DNA from: an uncultured Anderseniella sp.
GTDB taxonomy: Bacteria > Pseudomonadota > Alphaproteobacteria > Rhizobiales > Aestuariivirgaceae
Assembly: GCA_947488295.1 (NCBI GenBank)
Contig: CANKYU010000001.1
Location: 434,001 to 498,000, forward strand
DNA: 64,000 bases
Reading direction: 5' to 3'
Position numbers and translations under genes: made by a program
Notes under the pieces: model-generated
The model's database searches: none
Told to the model about the DNA's origin: nothing
What the model saw: the letters and a program-made list of their open reading frames with translations, nothing else
In this document: positions 59,761-64,000 of the stretch, piece after piece
Layout: every line of letters starts with the position of its first letter
Position numbering within the stretch: position 1 is the first letter of the stretch

Positions 59761-59795
59761 ATTCGCATTTCGTGCTGACATTTCGCATTTCGTGC
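59761..59795 (+). promoter_or_regulatory. Direct repeats upstream of coxM, candidate CoxC binding site
   Basis: TTCGCATTTCGTGC occurs at 59762-59775 and again at 59782-59795, exactly 20 bp apart, with an extra CATTTCG between. LytTR proteins bind direct repeats about two helical turns apart. The repeats lie 13 bases after the coxC stop and ~115 bases before coxM. Confidence 0.6.
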
Positions 59796-59910
59796 AAATT
59801 GACGACTTAGTGGTGCATTGAGCCTCGCCTCGGCAACCTCGTTATTGAGAGTCTTCTGCCTTCGAGCTGGCACGGTCGGACAAAACGACCGGCCACAGGA
59901 GGAAACGAAA

Positions 59911-60765
59911 ATGATACCTGGTACTTTTGAATACTATCGCCCGTCCGATCTGCCGGAAGCGATCAAACTGCTTGCAACTCACGGCGATGATGCGCGCGTG
60001 ATGGCAGGTGGTCACAGCCTGATCCCGATGATGAAATTGCGCATGGCCGACATTCCGCATCTGGTGGACCTGCAGGATATTGATGCACTGCGCGGGATTG
60101 AGGTGAGCAGCGGCACCATCCGCATCGGCGCCATGGTGACCCAACACGAACTGATTGCCGATGAGGCACTGCTCAAGGCGGCCCCCATCATTCGTGAAGC
60201 GGCCCTGCAGATTGCCGACCCGCAAGTGCGCTATGTCGGAACGGTTGGCGGCAATGTCGCCAACGGCGACCCGGGCAATGACATGCCGGGCCTGATGCAA
60301 TGTCTTGACGCGGTGTTCACGGTGCAGGGTCCCGATGGCGCGCGCGACATAGCTGCGCGGGACTTCTACGAGGCGGCCTACTTCACGGCCCGCGCGGACG
60401 ACGAAATACTGACTTCCGTTTCCTTCAAGCCGCAGCCTGGCGGGTATGCCTATGAAAAGCAGAAACGAAAGATCGGCGATTACGCCACGGCGGCGTCAGC
60501 TGTGCTGATCGCCAGGGACGGAAAAGTCTGCAGCGGTGCATCGATTGCCATGACCAACCTTTCTGATACGCCGATTTACAGTGATGCAGCATCACAGGCG
60601 CTGATTGGATCTGATCTGGGAGCGGATGCAGTGTCTGCGGCAGTTGACGCCGCGCTCGCTGAAATCGACCCGGCCGAAGACGGCAGGGGGCCGATTGAAT
60701 TCAAGAAACATGTGGCGGGCGTGATTTTGCGCCGCGCCATCGAGCGCGCCATTTCACGCGCTTGA
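59911..60765 (+). CDS. coxM: Aerobic CO dehydrogenase medium (FAD) subunit
   Basis: A 284-residue flavoprotein: [21 protein letters not shown] at the start, FAD motifs [23 protein letters not shown] and [22 protein letters not shown], then [18 protein letters not shown]. All are close to CoxM of known carboxidotrophs. ATG 59911 has AGGAGGAAA upstream. It receives electrons from CoxS. First structural gene of coxMSL. Confidence 0.93.
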   Translation: MIPGTFEYYRPSDLPEAIKLLATHGDDARVMAGGHSLIPMMKLRMADIPHLVDLQDIDALRGIEVSSGTIRIGAMVTQHELIADEALLKAAPIIREAALQIADPQVRYVGTVGGNVANGDPGNDMPGLMQCLDAVFTVQGPDGARDIAARDFYEAAYFTARADDEILTSVSFKPQPGGYAYEKQKRKIGDYATAASAVLIARDGKVCSGASIAMTNLSDTPIYSDAASQALIGSDLGADAVSAAVDAALAEIDPAEDGRGPIEFKKHVAGVILRRAIERAISRA

Positions 60766-60778
60766 GGGAGGAATGCAA

Positions 60779-61270
60779 ATGTCGAAAATGCACATCAAGA
60801 TGACGGTGAACGGCAAGTCAGTGGAAACCCTTGCCGAACCGCGTGAACTGCTGATCCATGTTTTGCGTGAGCGACTGGATATCACCGGACCCCATATCGG
60901 CTGTGAGACATCTCACTGCGGTGCCTGCACCGTCGACATGAACGGCAAGTCTGTGAAATCCTGCACTGTGTTCGCGGCCCAGGCCAATGGTGCCGACGTG
61001 ACCACAATTGAAGGTCTCGGGACACCGGACAACCTGCATGTGCTGCAGGAGATGTTCAAGGAACACCATGGGCTGCAGTGCGGGTTCTGCACACCCGGCA
61101 TGATCACCCGCGCACACCGATTCCTGCAGGAAAACCCCAACCCGACCGAAGAGGAAGTGCGCTTCGGGATGGCGGGAAACCTGTGCCGCTGTACCGGTTA
61201 CCAGAACATAGTCAAAGCCATCATGGCAGCAGCGTCTGAAATGAATGCAGCCAGGGAGGCGGCACAATGA
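60779..61270 (+). CDS. coxS: Aerobic CO dehydrogenase small (2Fe-2S) subunit
   Basis: A 163-residue iron-sulfur subunit with [21 protein letters not shown] and CGFCTPGMI...[14 protein letters not shown] chose ATG 60779 since GGAGG is 7 bases before it; the ATG at 60773 is only one base from it. It overlaps coxL by 4 bases. It links the Mo site of CoxL to the FAD of CoxM. Confidence 0.94.
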   Translation: MSKMHIKMTVNGKSVETLAEPRELLIHVLRERLDITGPHIGCETSHCGACTVDMNGKSVKSCTVFAAQANGADVTTIEGLGTPDNLHVLQEMFKEHHGLQCGFCTPGMITRAHRFLQENPNPTEEEVRFGMAGNLCRCTGYQNIVKAIMAAASEMNAAREAAQ

Positions 61271-63693
61271 ATGAAATGACCCCCACAAAATCTGAACGCG
61301 CCGCCGCGCTGAAAGGCCTTGGAACATCGCGCAAGCGCGTCGAGGATTCCCGGTTTACCCAGGGCAAGGGCAATTACATCGATGACATCAAGATGCCGGG
61401 CATGGTCTTCGGTGATTTCGTGCGCTCTCCCTATGCGCATGCCCGTGTAAAATCGATCAACGCGGAAAAAGCGCTTGAGTTGCCCGGCGTGATCGCGGTG
61501 TTGACCGCTGCCGACCTGGAGCCTCTCAGCCTGCACTGGATGCCGACGCTGGCAGGCGACAAACAGATGGTGCTGGCGGACGGCAAGGTGTTGTTCCAGG
61601 GGCAGGAAGTAGCCTTCGTGGTCGCTGAGGATCGCTACATCGCGGCTGACGCCATTGATCTGGTGGAAGTGGATTACGAAGAACTGCCGGTTCTCGTCGA
61701 CCCGATGAAGGCCGAGCTGGATGATGCGCCGATCCTGCGGGAAGACATTGCCGATCAGAAGGCCGGCGCACATGGTGCCCGGCGGCACCCCAACCATATT
61801 TTCACCTGGGAGCAGGGCGAAAAGGAAGCAACCGAGGCGGTCTTGTCGGGTGCCGACGTGGTGGCGGAAGAAACCGTCTACTATCACCGCACCCATCCGT
61901 GTCCGCTGGAGACCTGCGGCTGTGTGGCGTCGATGGACAAGGTCAATGGCAAGCTCACCCTGTACGGCACCTTCCAGGCGCCGCATGTGGTACGCACAGT
62001 TGCCTCGCTGCTGTCCGGCATAGCCGAGCACAACATCCGCGTGGTCTCACCCGATATCGGTGGCGGCTTTGGCAACAAGGTCGGGGTCTATCCCGGCTAT
62101 GTGTGTTCCATCGTTGCATCCATCGTGACCGGCGTGCCGGTCAAGTGGGTCGAAGATCGCATGGACAACCTGATGGCCACGGCGTTTGCGCGCGATTACT
62201 GGATGACCGGCAAAATCGCAGCCACGAAGGAAGGCAAGATCACCGGCCTTTGGTGCCACACAGTTGCCGACCATGGCGCGTTTGACGCGTGTGCGGATCC
62301 GACAAAGTTTCCGGCCGGATTCATGAATATCTGCACCGGATCCTATGACATCCCGACCGCCTACCTGGCTGTTGACGGCATCTACACCAACAAGGCACCG
62401 GGTGGTGTTGCCTACCGGTGCTCGTTCCGGGTGACGGAAGCGGCCTATTTCATCGAGCGGATGATAGAAGTGCTCGCCATCAAGCTGGACATGGATGCCG
62501 GCGAACTGCGCAAGATCAACTTCATCAAGAAGGACCAGTTTCCGTATAATTCGGCGCTCGGCTGGGAGTTTGATTCCGGTGATTACCACACCGCCTGGGA
62601 CAAGGCGATGAAGGCAGTCGACTATGACGGGTTGCGCAAGGAGCAGGCTGAACGGGTCCAAGCCTTCAAGAACGGCGAGACCCGCAAGATGATGGGTATC
62701 GGGTTGTGCCACTTCACCGAGATCGTCGGCGCCGGCCCGATGAAGAATTGCGATATTCTCGGCATGGGCATGTTCGACAGTTGCGAGATTCGCATCCATC
62801 CGACCGGTTCGGCAATTGCCCGGCTCGGCACCATTTCGCAAGGCCAGGGCCATGCCACGACATTCGCGCAGATACTGGCCAGCGAAATCGGCATATCGGC
62901 TGACGACATCACCATCGAGGAAGGTGACACCGATACCGCACCTTACGGGCTTGGCACCTATGGCTCCCGCTCCACGCCGGTTGCCGGGGCGGCCACTGCC
63001 ATGGCGGGTCGGAAAATCCGGGCCAAGGCACAGATGATCGCCGCGTACCTTCTGGAAGTGCATGACAACGACATCGAGTGGGATGTGGACCGCTTCGTGG
63101 TCAAAGGTGCCGAAGAGCGCTTCAAGACCATGAAGGAAGTCGCCTATGCCTCCTATAACCAGGAAATACCGGGCGTTGAACCGGGGCTCGAGGCGGTGAG
63201 TTATTATGATCCGCCGAACATGACCTATCCGTTCGGGGCCTATGTCTGCGTGATGGATATCGACATTGATACGGGTGAGCATGAAATCCGCAAGTTCTAT
63301 GCGCTGGATGATTGCGGCACACGCATCAACCCGATGATCATTGAAGGCCAGGTGCACGGCGGGCTGACCGAGGCGCTGGCGATCGCCATGGGCCAGGAGA
63401 TTGCCTACGACGAAATGGGCACCCACAAGACAGCCACGCTGATGGACTTCTTCATCCCGACCGCGTGGGAAACCCCGCACTATGAGACCGACTTTACCGA
63501 GACCCCGAGCCCGCACCATCCGATCGGTGCCAAAGGGGTCGGCGAGAGTCCCAATGTGGGTGGTGTGCCTGCGTTTTCCAATGCGGTGAACGACGCGTTC
63601 AGGGCATTCGGGGTAAATCACACCCACACTGACATGCCGCATGACCATTGGCGCATCTGGAAAACCGCCAGGGATCTGGGCATGCACGATTAG
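61267..63693 (+). CDS. coxL: Aerobic CO dehydrogenase large subunit, form I
   Basis: An 808-residue molybdopterin subunit. The form I active-site loop AYRCSFR is at residues 382-388, with Cys385 the ligand of the Mo-S-Cu centre that oxidises CO to CO2. GGGFGNK and the C-terminal [17 protein letters not shown] with the catalytic Glu are intact, and the length matches characterised CoxL (~809). With coxM, coxS, coxC and coxD around it, this predicts true aerobic CO oxidation, used for growth or energy supplement. Confidence 0.96.
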   Translation: MNEMTPTKSERAAALKGLGTSRKRVEDSRFTQGKGNYIDDIKMPGMVFGDFVRSPYAHARVKSINAEKALELPGVIAVLTAADLEPLSLHWMPTLAGDKQMVLADGKVLFQGQEVAFVVAEDRYIAADAIDLVEVDYEELPVLVDPMKAELDDAPILREDIADQKAGAHGARRHPNHIFTWEQGEKEATEAVLSGADVVAEETVYYHRTHPCPLETCGCVASMDKVNGKLTLYGTFQAPHVVRTVASLLSGIAEHNIRVVSPDIGGGFGNKVGVYPGYVCSIVASIVTGVPVKWVEDRMDNLMATAFARDYWMTGKIAATKEGKITGLWCHTVADHGAFDACADPTKFPAGFMNICTGSYDIPTAYLAVDGIYTNKAPGGVAYRCSFRVTEAAYFIERMIEVLAIKLDMDAGELRKINFIKKDQFPYNSALGWEFDSGDYHTAWDKAMKAVDYDGLRKEQAERVQAFKNGETRKMMGIGLCHFTEIVGAGPMKNCDILGMGMFDSCEIRIHPTGSAIARLGTISQGQGHATTFAQILASEIGISADDITIEEGDTDTAPYGLGTYGSRSTPVAGAATAMAGRKIRAKAQMIAAYLLEVHDNDIEWDVDRFVVKGAEERFKTMKEVAYASYNQEIPGVEPGLEAVSYYDPPNMTYPFGAYVCVMDIDIDTGEHEIRKFYALDDCGTRINPMIIEGQVHGGLTEALAIAMGQEIAYDEMGTHKTATLMDFFIPTAWETPHYETDFTETPSPHHPIGAKGVGESPNVGGVPAFSNAVNDAFRAFGVNHTHTDMPHDHWRIWKTARDLGMHD

Positions 63694-63737
63694 GTGTTGT
63701 GCCCGGCGTGTTTCAGTGCAGGGAGTGAGCAGACAAA

Positions 63738-64000
63738 ATGACCTGGACAGACATCAAATCTGACCTTGCTGGTGCCGGCTATATCGCATCGGATGAACTG
63801 GCCATGGCGGTTCATCTCGCCCAGTCGCTTGGCAGACCCTTGTTACTGGAAGGTGCGGCGGGCGTGGGCAAGACGCAGATCGCCAAAACGCTTGCCCAGG
63901 TCCTTGATACAAGGCTGATACGCCTGCAGTGCTATGAAGGCCTGGATGCGGCAACCTCGATCTATGAATGGAACTATCAGCGCCAGCTTCTGTCCATTCG
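63738..64000 (+). CDS. coxD: CoxD, AAA+ (MoxR-type) ATPase for Mo-Cu centre maturation, 5-prime part
   Basis: The first 87 codons, cut by the window end. Walker A is LLLEGAAGVGKTQIAKTLAQ near residue 36-55, followed by RLIRLQCYEGLDAATSIYEWNY, typical of MoxR-type AAA+ proteins and of CoxD. CoxD matures the Mo-Cu-S cluster of CoxL. It starts 44 bases after coxL in the standard cox order. Confidence 0.9.
   Translation, partial: MTWTDIKSDLAGAGYIASDELAMAVHLAQSLGRPLLLEGAAGVGKTQIAKTLAQVLDTRLIRLQCYEGLDAATSIYEWNYQRQLLSI

Overview
The window is chromosomal DNA of a GC-rich alphaproteobacterium, most likely a member of the Hyphomicrobiales (Rhizobiales). The signs are a choline ABC transporter of the choXWV type divergent from betI-betA, TRAP transporters, form I coxMSL genes, small alphaproteobacterial families such as DUF6489, and short intergenic palindromes ending in TAGAGC. 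No rRNA, tRNA, CRISPR array, phage or transposase gene was seen. Almost the whole window is coding. The only stretches above 300 bases without a gene are 16907-17238, 46270-46713, 55522-55950 and 58238-58551, and each holds a repeat, hairpin or regulatory candidate.

Layout. 1-7600: end of a class IV aminotransferase, a 2Fe-2S ferredoxin interrupted upstream by a SUKH-family gene, a selenium-binding protein/methanethiol oxidase, a complete TRAP transporter, and a membrane protein that is the third gene of the bet operon. 7600-13080: betI-betA and divergent choXWV, sharing a BetI-like operator (choline uptake and oxidation). 13090-19520: TspO, DUF302, an exported FAH-fold protein, a NicO/DUF1007 metal-export pair, CcdA and small proteins. 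19530-29040: PPK2, a LysR/quinone reductase pair, a cobalt-type nitrile hydratase operon, a haloacid dehalogenase, GST, DCC and NmrA proteins, and HxlR. 29040-38430: an RND efflux pump, a K+ channel, a CPBP protease, and a PhoPQ-like two-component system with small exported proteins. 38690-45600: an orphan catabolic operon (SMP-30 lactonase, three-subunit molybdenum hydroxylase, BKACE/DUF849 enzyme, TetR, hotdog thioesterase). 46700-50990: copper and metal handling (SCO1, DUF1775-PCuAC fusion, DUF2946, HupE/UreJ behind a sigma-54 promoter, membrane anchor, MerR). 51070-55950: a YcaO-TfuA locus with a 62-residue candidate precursor peptide and a SARP/BTAD regulator. 57400-64000: an XRE regulator, then the aerobic CO dehydrogenase locus coxC-coxM-coxS-coxL-coxD.

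The most promising undescribed system is 51076-55521. A large wHTH-BTAD-TPR regulator is followed by a small Cys-containing peptide gene. That gene's promoter carries two AATCACAC direct repeats 11 bp apart, 9 bp upstream of a -10-like hexamer, which is the geometry of SARP activator boxes. It is followed by ycaO and tfuA, the pair known to install backbone thioamides in peptides or proteins. This looks like a small self-contained RiPP or protein-modification locus of unknown product. Second is the 38696-45593 operon, whose gene set implies an uncharacterised oxidative route ending in a beta-keto acid and an acyl-CoA.
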